Positions 30,177 to 37,408 of a stretch of DNA of 37,408 nucleotides are shown here, piece by piece. Origin of the DNA: a virus; the IMG/VR virus record IMGVR_UViG_3300044732_001049, positions 1 through 37,408 of that record. The stretch is one strand, 5' to 3'. A program made the translations under genes and the position numbers. The notes beneath the pieces were generated by a model, which saw nothing but the letters and a program-made list of their open reading frames with translations, ran no database searches and was not told the DNA's origin. Position 1 is the stretch's first letter. Each line of letters begins with the position of its first letter.

Positions 30177-32173
30177 TTTTTTTTAGAGGAACTTAGATTT
30201 TGATAAACTATGTTCCCGTTTGTGTCGAAGATGGTCGAATTTACCGACCCATCAATCTCATTGGGTGTAAGTTCCATAAAGATGACTTCTGCGGTACATT
30301 CCCTTTCATTTAATTTCATTGACAAAGGAAAGAACTTTTTGTCCGCTAAAGCACCTTGAACAGGGAATTGGTAAATAGCACCAAACCTTAAATTAGTTCC
30401 AATTATAGTTCCTGTAAAAATATTACGATAATCAGAATATTGATTAAGTATATTTCTTGCAGATAACTCTTGTATCTTATACCCAAAGTCTTCTGCTCTT
30501 TCTGACCAAACACTTGTCTTAGTAAAGTCATTTAAGATAATATTTGAGTCATCTAAGATTACACCAATACCATCTTGTTGAGTAGTTTTATCACCATTGT
30601 AAATGGTAACTGTCTCAGGAATAATGGAAGTGTTTTTTACGTTTGTAACCGTAGTTAATTCATTAGCATAAATCTTACCTGAGTTAACATAAAACCCATG
30701 ATAAGCAGTTTGGAAAGGTTGCACACTTCCAGGTACACCCATTTGAATGTAACTTAAATTACAATACAATCTAATCTTTAAATCTCCGTAGTAAGGAGTT
30801 GAAACTTCTTCAACACTAAATGTTCCCGAAGCACCATAACCTCCATTAAACACTCTTGTTGTTTGCCAAGTATTATTAGCTGAATTGTAATAGTTGCTAC
30901 CAACTAATATCTCAAGAAGGATATTTTTAGTAATACTTGAAATACTTAAAGAGAATTGCTCTCCAATTGCAATAGTTCCTGCATTAAACTCTAAGTACCT
31001 TGATTGTGCTTCTGTACTTGTTGTGGCAGTCATAAACAACCCATAATCATTTAATCTTGGGTCAAAATAACTTATTGTGATAGGTGAATTATATTTAAAA
31101 TAAGTCAAGTAGCTTGGGTCGTTTGCTCCTGCTCTTGCTATTGACATATCAAACTTTTCGTAGATATCTACACCATTAATTACCGCATAAGGAGTTTCTG
31201 AAATGTTAGAAGTAATTGTGTAAATTCTTACATTGTCATTATTCCAAATAGTAAAACTATTATCTAAGTTGGTAAAGTTGCTAAAGAACTTATAATCTAC
31301 GGTAGATTGCTTATAAAACCTTCTAATCTTTCTCTTAGGTTCTGCAATAATTAAAAAGTCAGTTCCATGATTAAGAACAGGTATTGTTTGAGCAGTACCT
31401 GCGGTGTTATCTGCATTATAATTCTCAGTCGTGTTTTGATTAAATGCTAAGTCTTTTAATTTAATAAACCACCATTGACCTTTGTCTTGGTAGACAATAG
31501 CATTAAATAAATAAGCTAATCCTTTTAAAATATCAATAGTAGCCGTAGTGCTACCACTTTTGTCTCTATACGCATTTAAATAAACGTAGGCTTGTGATAG
31601 TCCACTTAAAGACTTATTCATTGCTACATCCCAAACTTTAGCTAATATGTTGAACTTGTAACCAAATCCAATACCATTAAATATAGAATACAAAGTATCC
31701 TTAATTGATTTCTTACCAAATGACTTTAAGCCATCACTATCTTTAAATGTAATAGCACTTAGGCTACCTAAAGCATCAATAGTCTTAAATTCAATAGCAG
31801 GGTAATGTAAGAATATATCTTCCTCACATAACTCAAGAGAAACAAATCCAGTCCAAAATATTTGGCCTCCACGATAATATTCTAATACATATTCAGTTTC
31901 ATCCTCAGAAACTAAAGAGTCCATTCCGATAACACCACCCAATACTTTAAATGACAATACACTACCACGAATAGGATAAAAAATATCATCATTACTTGTT
32001 GGGTAATCAATAATAACAGGAGTCACTTGTCCATGAGGGATAGTGGTTATACCACCCGAATATCCTTTTTTAAGAATTGTCACTTTGCATTTAACAACCA
32101 ATTCTGCTAAGTTTGAAAATGGCTTACATGAGCCATCAAATTCAAACTGATATCTTGTTCCGTATCCTACCAT
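30161..32173 (-). CDS. Tail hub/baseplate protein, 670 aa (0 frame)
   Basis: The 670-residue protein is strand-rich, beginning RYQFEFDGSCKPFSNLAEL, with a block FYPIRGSVLSFKVLGG...GFVSLELCEEDIFLHYPAIEF. Its length and position after the tape measure fit the tail-tip hub or receptor-binding module of Bacteroidota siphoviruses. The family cannot be named with certainty. It starts on a TAATG overlap with the tape measure gene. The 0 frame ends in SSSKKKIVMG just after an A10 run, where a -1 shift would give a 698-residue form (see 30078-30176). Confidence 0.65.
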   Translation of the reverse strand: MVGYGTRYQFEFDGSCKPFSNLAELVVKCKVTILKKGYSGGITTIPHGQVTPVIIDYPTSNDDIFYPIRGSVLSFKVLGGVIGMDSLVSEDETEYVLEYYRGGQIFWTGFVSLELCEEDIFLHYPAIEFKTIDALGSLSAITFKDSDGLKSFGKKSIKDTLYSIFNGIGFGYKFNILAKVWDVAMNKSLSGLSQAYVYLNAYRDKSGSTTATIDILKGLAYLFNAIVYQDKGQWWFIKLKDLAFNQNTTENYNADNTAGTAQTIPVLNHGTDFLIIAEPKRKIRRFYKQSTVDYKFFSNFTNLDNSFTIWNNDNVRIYTITSNISETPYAVINGVDIYEKFDMSIARAGANDPSYLTYFKYNSPITISYFDPRLNDYGLFMTATTSTEAQSRYLEFNAGTIAIGEQFSLSISSITKNILLEILVGSNYYNSANNTWQTTRVFNGGYGASGTFSVEEVSTPYYGDLKIRLYCNLSYIQMGVPGSVQPFQTAYHGFYVNSGKIYANELTTVTNVKNTSIIPETVTIYNGDKTTQQDGIGVILDDSNIILNDFTKTSVWSERAEDFGYKIQELSARNILNQYSDYRNIFTGTIIGTNLRFGAIYQFPVQGALADKKFFPLSMKLNERECTAEVIFMELTPNEIDGSVNSTIFDTNGNIVYQNLSSSKKKIVMG

Positions 32174-34560
32174 TATCTACCTGTGACTCTTAATACTGTT
32201 TCTAATGATTTATTAATTTGATAACCTGTTTGAGTTGCCGTAATTGAACCTGTAAGGTCAATAGCTAATCTAACAACTTGTCCACCATAAGTTTGACTTC
32301 CACTTTGGTAAGTAGAACCACTTTTGATAGCAGATGAAGTAGCAGATGACATTCCCGAAGCAGATGCACTTGAAGCACCTTTTGCTTGGATAGCTTGTGA
32401 TGTTTTCTTTCCTACATTTTGCATTGCAGTACCAATTGCAACTGCCGCCATACCAATACCAATCAATGCACCACCACCTAATCCTTTAAAGGCATTTTCT
32501 ATAATCAACTTAACAATACCTGCTTTAATTGCTGCCTCTCCAACTTGCACCAAGAAACCACCAATAGCATCTAAGAACATTGCACCTAAAGATGCAAAGG
32601 CATCTCCGATACTTAAATCTCCTGATATTACACTACCAACAATTTGTGAGAATCCAACTGCCAATTGTGTTGCTACTTGAACTTGTGCAGCATAAACCTC
32701 AGCACCAAATCTTTTAAGATTATCTGCTTGACTTGTAATTCTTGCCTCATCAAATCCAAAATCAATATTTGTAGCATCTATGCCCGCAACAAAGTCTTTT
32801 GCATCTACTTTATTTTCAGCAATAGATTTATCCATTGGAGACATTATCCTTTTAACTGACTCAACTTGAGAGTCAACCATTTTGGCTAATGACTTCTTTA
32901 AACCTTCTATTGATGAATTTTTATTAATTATACCTTGAAGTTTGCTTAGTTCAACAATAGCAATTTGTTGCCTCATTTTATACTGAGCCTCCTCAACTTT
33001 TGCAGTATTTATGCCAAACTCTCTTAACTTATCTAATTCCGCTTTTGCATAACCATCAAAAATATCAAGTTTAGTTTCAAGACCTGTACGCATTTGTTTA
33101 TGGATATTTGTATATCCAATACGACCTTGCTCTAATAATTCTTCATATTTCTTTCTTTCGGCTTTGGTCATTTCTTCACCATCACCTTTTCCAGTTCTAC
33201 TAAAGCCTACATTATTTATTTTTTCATATATTTTTTCTAACCCTTCTAATTCTTTTTTTAATTTTTCGATTCTTTGTATTCCTTGAATCTCAGTAAAAAT
33301 ACCTTGAGATGGGTCAATTTTATTTTTCCTTAAATTAGAGATTTGAGTATTTAATTTACCTATACTATCAGTTATAGATTCAACTTTAAAAGAATTAACA
33401 GCTTCATTAGCTTTTAATATTGTTGAGTCAATTTCATTCCCAAAATCTTTAAATTTATCAATTGCAAAACCTAATGCAATAGCTATTGCAGGCAATGCTA
33501 ATAAAACCCAGCCAATGGCATTTGATTCCATTAAAGCAATCATTGCTGCTCTTACTGCTAAAATAGCTTTAGATAGATTCAACATTGCAGTTATAACACC
33601 ACCTATAATAAATGTAGCTGGCCCAAGTAAAGCTAAAAATGCACCAATCTTAACAATAGTAGTTTGAGCCTCAGGAGATAATGCTAAAAATTTATTCTTT
33701 AATGTTTCAATCGTTGCGGATAAATAAACAAAAAAGTTTTGAACCCCACTTGCATTTGCTAAACTTTGACCTATTTCTGCAAAAGCAAAAGTTATACTTT
33801 CCGATAATTTATTAAATTGACCTTGTAATGTTTGAGATTGCTTATCAAGCATTCCGTAAAATCTACCTCCCTCACTCGTAGCATACTTCATTGCATCTGC
33901 AACTTCTTGTACACTAATCTGACCATCGTGCATTCTTTTTGTTAGAGAAGCCATTGACTCACCTGTTTTATCAGAAATTGCTTGTAATGGGTTAAAACCT
34001 GCGTTAATCATTTGCCGAGTTTCTTGACCCATTAAACGACCCGCAGCATTAACTTGCCCAAATGCTAAAGCTAAACGAGAAAACTTATCTGAATTACCTC
34101 CTGATATATCACCTAATCGTTGAGTTATCGGTATAACTTGTTGAGCAGTTAATCCGTAACCTAATAATGTTTGAGCACCTTTTGTAATGTCTTGGAACTG
34201 CATAGGTGACTTTAAAGCCATATCCTTTAATTGACCAAGCATATTCTTGGCAACTTCCGCAGAACCTGTAAATACTTCAAATGATACTGCTATTTGCTCA
34301 AAACTTGCAGCATTAGTAAATAATTGTTTGCCCAATAAAACTAATGGGGCAGTTAATCCAACAGTTAAAGAAGAACCAAACGAAGATAATTTAGACCCTA
34401 ATTTGTCTAAAGAACTACTTAGGGATTGTATTTTAGTTGCATTAGAACCTGCAACATTACCAAGTCCTGCAACTGCTTGTGCTGCTTGAAGACAAGCTGC
34501 TTGTAACTTGGAGGCATCCCCTGTAAATTCTACACTATGTATTACCGTATTGTTTGCCAT
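32173..34560 (-). CDS. Tape measure protein
   Basis: The 795-residue protein has the TMP_2-type N-terminal pattern (NAASFEQIAVSFEVFTGSAE..., MINAGFNPLQAISDKTGE) and a long helical body. Hydrophobic segments lie near 300-370 (IGAFLALLGPATFIIGGVITA; AIGWVLLALPAIAIALGF) and near the C-terminus. It sets tail length and probably helps DNA cross the membrane. By the usual 0.15 nm per residue rule the tail would be about 120 nm; this is an estimate. It follows the gpGT reading frame on a TAATG junction, as expected for the chaperone-tape measure pair. Confidence 0.9.
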   Translation of the reverse strand: MANNTVIHSVEFTGDASKLQAACLQAAQAVAGLGNVAGSNATKIQSLSSSLDKLGSKLSSFGSSLTVGLTAPLVLLGKQLFTNAASFEQIAVSFEVFTGSAEVAKNMLGQLKDMALKSPMQFQDITKGAQTLLGYGLTAQQVIPITQRLGDISGGNSDKFSRLALAFGQVNAAGRLMGQETRQMINAGFNPLQAISDKTGESMASLTKRMHDGQISVQEVADAMKYATSEGGRFYGMLDKQSQTLQGQFNKLSESITFAFAEIGQSLANASGVQNFFVYLSATIETLKNKFLALSPEAQTTIVKIGAFLALLGPATFIIGGVITAMLNLSKAILAVRAAMIALMESNAIGWVLLALPAIAIALGFAIDKFKDFGNEIDSTILKANEAVNSFKVESITDSIGKLNTQISNLRKNKIDPSQGIFTEIQGIQRIEKLKKELEGLEKIYEKINNVGFSRTGKGDGEEMTKAERKKYEELLEQGRIGYTNIHKQMRTGLETKLDIFDGYAKAELDKLREFGINTAKVEEAQYKMRQQIAIVELSKLQGIINKNSSIEGLKKSLAKMVDSQVESVKRIMSPMDKSIAENKVDAKDFVAGIDATNIDFGFDEARITSQADNLKRFGAEVYAAQVQVATQLAVGFSQIVGSVISGDLSIGDAFASLGAMFLDAIGGFLVQVGEAAIKAGIVKLIIENAFKGLGGGALIGIGMAAVAIGTAMQNVGKKTSQAIQAKGASSASASGMSSATSSAIKSGSTYQSGSQTYGGQVVRLAIDLTGSITATQTGYQINKSLETVLRVTGR

Positions 34561-34877
34561 TACTCTATTGAATTAATCCATTTTTTTACTATATCATCCG
34601 AAAGATACTCTTTTTCTTTTATTTTATTATTATGCTTTCCAATGTCATCAATCCATAATGGCAGTATGTCTTTTGGTTGCTTAACTTCTTTGCCACCCAT
34701 TGCCGCTAATGAAGCCCACATTTGGTGTCTAATCATATTGAATTGAAGTGCGTTTCTATATTCAAAACCATATTCATAATCAAGAAATTGACCAAAAGTC
34801 ATTTTTCTCCACTCCCAAGGTTTAAGTCCAGTTCGATTAATTCTACTAATTACTGAACTCCAACTTACTACCTCTTT
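34560..34877 (-). CDS. gpT-like extension of tail assembly chaperone (made by -1 frameshift)
   Basis: The frame opens without its own start at the A9 run. Read in the -1 frame from 34877 it has 105 residues and no stop. It begins EVVSWSSVISRINRTGLKPW, a stretch typical of the T part of gpGT proteins, and continues EWRKMTFGQFLDYEYGFEYRN. An internal ATG at 34802 gives only the last 80 residues and lacks the start of the conserved block. Fused to gpG it gives a product of about 227 residues (start 35242). gpGT binds the tape measure during tail assembly. The next gene is the tape measure. Confidence 0.85.
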   Translation of the reverse strand, partial: KEVVSWSSVISRINRTGLKPWEWRKMTFGQFLDYEYGFEYRNALQFNMIRHQMWASLAAMGGKEVKQPKDILPLWIDDIGKHNNKIKEKEYLSDDIVKKWINSIE

Positions 34878-35242
34878 TTTTTTACAGTTGCGGAGGCGGG
34901 AACTTCTAAGTCACTTGGCATTAAATCAGAATTAATCCAATCAATAACTTTAACAACAGTTGTTTGAACTAACCACTTAGTAGCAACCATTCTTGCACCC
35001 TTTTGCTTTTCAATTAAGTTCTCAGCTATCTCATCCTCACCATTACAAAACAAATAATAGATGTGGCCACTAAGCATCATATCTCTTGTGATATTAATTA
35101 ACTTGTTGTGGTCATTCTCAAACTCTTTCATGTTAATTAGGTCGTTAAAGTCACCACCTAATTCCTTTACATAAACATCGTTTATGCAACCAAGTGAAAA
35201 GTCAAAGTTAATTTTCTTACCTTCAAATGTTATTGTTCTCAT
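34868..35242 (-). CDS. Tail assembly chaperone gpG-like
   Basis: The frame is open from 35296, but that start lies in the terminator stem after the major tail gene. The ATG at 35242 (MRTITFEGKKINFDFSLG), after an A-rich leader, is preferred and gives 124 residues. The protein is the short tail assembly chaperone that coats the tape measure. It ends VKKKR just after GT-A9-G. Ribosomes slipping -1 on this run continue into the gpT-like frame, as in lambda G/GT. Position between major tail and tape measure genes agrees. Confidence 0.85.
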   Translation of the reverse strand: MRTITFEGKKINFDFSLGCINDVYVKELGGDFNDLINMKEFENDHNKLINITRDMMLSGHIYYLFCNGEDEIAENLIEKQKGARMVATKWLVQTTVVKVIDWINSDLMPSDLEVPASATVKKKR

Positions 35243-35265
35243 TGTTTTTGTGTTTGTGTTTAAAG

Positions 35266-35294
35266 CAAAAAGGGCAGGAATAAATTCCCACCCC
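35266..35294 (-). terminator. Terminator after the major tail protein gene
   Basis: On the minus strand GGGTGGGAAT pairs with ATTCCTGCCC with two G-U wobbles and a TT loop, and TTTTT follows. It lies 25 bases after the major tail stop and before the chaperone start at 35242. As after the capsid gene, it probably raises the share of the preceding abundant product. Confidence 0.75.
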
Positions 35295-35318
35295 AAATGT
35301 AATCAAAAATTACGATTA

Positions 35319-35753
35319 TTATACACTCGGTACAACACCCTTAGATAATACTCCTGTTCCAACTAATTTGATGTCACAAGTAGCAATTGTTTGGTCTGCT
35401 GACTTAACAGGCTCAGACTCAATGTATGCTTGTCCGTACAAAGTAGTATCAGTTGCAGTAGCAGTTTTAAATGTAACGTGCAACTCAGTTTGGTCTAACC
35501 AAGCAGTTAATAAAGCATCATAAGTAAATGATGTAGTTGGGTCTGCGTAGTCTAATTGTACAGTTGCAGACAATCCCCATGACTTTCTTCCTGGAATTTG
35601 TGTCTTCCAAGCACCACTATCTTTGCTTGAAGTTTCAATCATTGTAGTTGAAAGTTCAATGTCGCAAGAAGTTTCGTTTGTTAATAATTTACCGCCTGCA
35701 CCCGCAGAACCACCGATATAGATTCTTAAATCTGTTCCTTTTACTAATGCCAT
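35319..35753 (-). CDS. Major tail protein
   Basis: The 144-residue protein has the typical form of TP901-1-like major tail proteins: KGTDLRIYIGGSAG at the start, then IETSSKDSGAWKTQIPGRKS (40-59), alternating strands and a short tail domain. It polymerises into the tail tube around the tape measure. A terminator directly follows. The neighbouring tail terminator and chaperone genes confirm the position. Confidence 0.9.
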   Translation of the reverse strand: MALVKGTDLRIYIGGSAGAGGKLLTNETSCDIELSTTMIETSSKDSGAWKTQIPGRKSWGLSATVQLDYADPTTSFTYDALLTAWLDQTELHVTFKTATATDTTLYGQAYIESEPVKSADQTIATCDIKLVGTGVLSKGVVPSV

Positions 35754-35760
35754 TTTATTT

Positions 35761-36204
35761 TTAATTTAATTGATTTAATAATTGACTAAATATTATGCTT
35801 TCTTCAACTTGCCATCCTGTTGGCAATTGTAATATTAATGAATTTGTTTGATATTCACAATTTATGACTTGCCAAGTCGTAAGGTATTGACTAAAGCCGT
35901 AAGTATTGTTTGATGTAATAATTCTACCAATGATTATGTTAGCAATATCATTAACTTCTTTTTTACCTCCTTCATCGGATGTATAAGTTTGAATAATGCT
36001 TATTTCAATATTTGCATCTCTTAAAAAAGTATCTTTTGACCTCTCTCCTCTTGACATTTGGTTTCCTAAAACAATAACAGGATATAATGCACCCGAAGGG
36101 ACAATCTCATCATAAACACCAACTGCTTGACCATTATAAGTAATGCCACTTAATGTTTGAAAATAAGCCTTTCTTAAATCGTAATCACAATTCCTATTTA
36201 TCAT
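35761..36204 (-). CDS. Tail terminator/completion protein (DUF3168-like)
   Basis: The 147-residue protein has a basic helix at the start, then strands and the central ISIIQTYTSDEGGKKEVNDIANIIIGRI pattern seen in tail completion proteins of lambda gpU or DUF3168 type. It caps the tail tube and joins it to the head. It overlaps the gp10-like gene by four bases (ATGA) and lies seven bases upstream of the major tail gene. Confidence 0.75.
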   Translation of the reverse strand: MINRNCDYDLRKAYFQTLSGITYNGQAVGVYDEIVPSGALYPVIVLGNQMSRGERSKDTFLRDANIEISIIQTYTSDEGGKKEVNDIANIIIGRIITSNNTYGFSQYLTTWQVINCEYQTNSLILQLPTGWQVEESIIFSQLLNQLN

Positions 36205-36641
36205 TTTATTAGATTTTTAACCGCAGTAATATTCTTTTTATCAATTGCCCTTCTTCCTAAGATAAACGCATTTAATAAGTATTTCTTTTGTCGAGTATAG
36301 TTTTCGGGATAATTAGTAGTTTTAAATGTTTCTGCATATCCACTAAACTCTGAATACTCACCATCAATTCTTAAGCCTTTACCTGTACCAAATTCTTTGT
36401 AAGCAGCATAATATGCTTTAAAGCCAATATAATAGGAAACCTTTGAATTGGTTTGAATACCATTCTTAAAAAATGAACCTCTTAACTTACCTGTTTTATA
36501 AGGTGCATCTCTCATGGCTCTTTTTTCCATTTTATTAGCTTCATCATCAAGAATTTGAAAAAGATTATCAACACCCTTTTTAGATGCTCTTTCAAACTTA
36601 TTGGCTAATACCTTAAGACCTTGAAACTTAAACTTAATCAC
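36201..36641 (-). CDS. HK97 gp10-like head-tail joining protein
   Basis: The 146-residue protein has the gp10 family features: an N-terminal helix, then AMRDAPYKTGKLRGSF (58-73), and AYYAAYKEFGTGKGLR with the conserved EFGT motif. It helps join head and tail. It overlaps the head closure gene by eight bases and the terminator gene by four. Confidence 0.85.
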   Translation of the reverse strand: MIKFKFQGLKVLANKFERASKKGVDNLFQILDDEANKMEKRAMRDAPYKTGKLRGSFFKNGIQTNSKVSYYIGFKAYYAAYKEFGTGKGLRIDGEYSEFSGYAETFKTTNYPENYTRQKKYLLNAFILGRRAIDKKNITAVKNLIK

Positions 36642-36984
36642 GTCTTCTTGCAGCTTTAAAAGTTAAATATTGCTTAGTGAAGTCTGCATCCATAATATTG
36701 GATATAGCATACTCAATACCATTTACTTCGAGAATGTCGGTTGTTTTAGGTATAAACTCATTGCGGTATCTCATCTTTCCTTCAAAGGATTGATTTGTAG
36801 CAAAATTGCCACTCTCAATGTTTCTAATACCTCCGTAGTTACCATAAAACGAACTTGTTTCTGCGAAGTAAATACTTGTTGTATAACTTGAATAAGTTAC
36901 ACCATTCAAACCTCCTGCACCATCAGATGTTGCACTAAGTTTGCGTTTAAATGTTCCCTTAATTCTATTTAACTTATTATACAT
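36634..36984 (-). CDS. Head closure/head-tail adaptor protein
   Basis: The 116-residue protein fits the gp11/SPP1 gp16-like head closure family (Phage_H_T_join). After a basic start (YNKLNRIKGTFKRKL), a GAGGLNG turn leads to strands, then MRYRNEFIPKTTDILEVNGIEYAISNI with the family's R-Y-R and I-x-Y-x-I pattern. It closes the portal channel after packaging. It overlaps the connector gene by eight bases. Confidence 0.8.
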   Translation of the reverse strand: MYNKLNRIKGTFKRKLSATSDGAGGLNGVTYSSYTTSIYFAETSSFYGNYGGIRNIESGNFATNQSFEGKMRYRNEFIPKTTDILEVNGIEYAISNIMDADFTKQYLTFKAARRRD

Positions 36985-37408
36985 ACATTGGTCGATAATG
37001 TCTGATTCTATCTTTTACCTCTTTAAGTGCTAACCGCTTGTCGGTAACCGTGTCATCAAAGTCAACTGCTACAATATCCAAAATTGCATTCTTTATGTCA
37101 GCAGGTAAGGAAGTAAATCCAGCAGTATATGTGATAACAATGCCTGATGCCGAATAAGCACTAATCTTAGTATTATCAAAACTTTTTGTATAATCCGTGA
37201 AAGCGACTAAATCAGAATCAGTTACCGAAATGATGGATTGAATAGGAGAAAAAGCTAATTCAATTGTACCATTAATCTCTACATAAGATTGGCGAACTGT
37301 CTTAGTTTTTAAAGCCTTTTGTATAAACAACTCAACCTCTCTAAACGCACTTTTAAGTAACTCAGTAATCTTAGCATCACTATCACTAAAATCTACGTTA
37401 ATATGAGC
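36977..37408 (-). CDS. Head-tail connector protein, C-terminal part (gene wraps the window ends)
   Basis: This frame is open at the right edge and contains residues from AHINV onward to the stop at 36977. It joins the part at 1-272 on the circle, giving 177 residues. It includes ALKTKTVRQSYVEINGTIEL, then strands and a C-terminal helix (NAILDIVAVDFDDTVTDKRL). The ATG at 37330 is internal, not the true start. The copy at this end has Val where the copy at the left end has Ile (SYV or SYI). Confidence 0.85.
   Translation of the reverse strand, partial: AHINVDFSDSDAKITELLKSAFREVELFIQKALKTKTVRQSYVEINGTIELAFSPIQSIISVTDSDLVAFTDYTKSFDNTKISAYSASGIVITYTAGFTSLPADIKNAILDIVAVDFDDTVTDKRLALKEVKDRIRHYRPMYV
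37239..37408. repeat. Terminal direct repeat, right copy
   Basis: This is the second copy of 1-170, with C at 37282 in place of T at 44. Removing one copy gives a circle of 37,238 bp. Confidence 0.95.

Noticed and set aside
35242-35296. An 18-residue N-terminal extension of gpG
   Set aside because: Its start lies inside the terminator stem after the major tail gene, and homology begins at the ATG at 35242.

Overview
The window is essentially the whole genome of a tailed, double-stranded DNA bacteriophage. It has a siphovirus layout and an HK97-type head, and most likely infects a member of the Bacteroidota (Flavobacterium-like). The host call rests on three things seen in the sequence: an AT-rich composition, A-rich leaders in place of Shine-Dalgarno sites, and several promoters matching the Bacteroidota form TTG-N18..22-TAnnTTTG. 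The first 170 bases recur at the end (37239-37408) with one mismatch, so the unit is circular or circularly permuted, about 37,238 bp, and the head-tail connector gene is cut by the window ends.

Late genes lie on the minus strand. They run from 6537 down to 1 and, through the circle, from 37238 down to 19579. The order is: small and large terminase, portal, a tiny membrane protein, MuF-like protein, prohead protease, major capsid, connector, head closure, gp10-like, tail terminator, major tail protein, gpG/gpGT tail chaperones (a -1 frameshift on an A9 run), tape measure, tail hub (with a second possible -1 frameshift on A10), a lectin-like protein, a 2302-residue fibre, and then a lysis group (membrane/coiled-coil protein, GH24 lysozyme, probable u-spanin, metallophosphoesterase). 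Terminators follow the capsid and major tail genes. Internal promoters precede the protease/capsid pair and the lysis group.

Early and middle genes lie on the plus strand (7910-19423). First comes an AT-rich cassette (7910-10060) with a small sliding-clamp-like protein, closed by stacked hairpins. Next is a small membrane protein, then a ribbon-helix-helix-like regulator, a RusA resolvase, an odd tRNA-like element and small unknown genes. Last is a replication/recombination operon: SSB-like protein, RecE-like exonuclease, zinc ribbon protein, PD-(D/E)XK nuclease, probable helicase loader and DnaB helicase. No DNA polymerase, primase or integrase is recognisable, so the phage probably uses the host polymerase.

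The two arms diverge from a 1.37-kb non-coding region (6538-7909). It contains five of six copies of an inverted repeat, TTTAGA-N5-TCTAAA, plus a second family of 17-bp repeats, a long palindrome and a nested stem-loop. I read it as the control region and possible origin. The arms converge at 19424-19578, where each strand has its own terminator.
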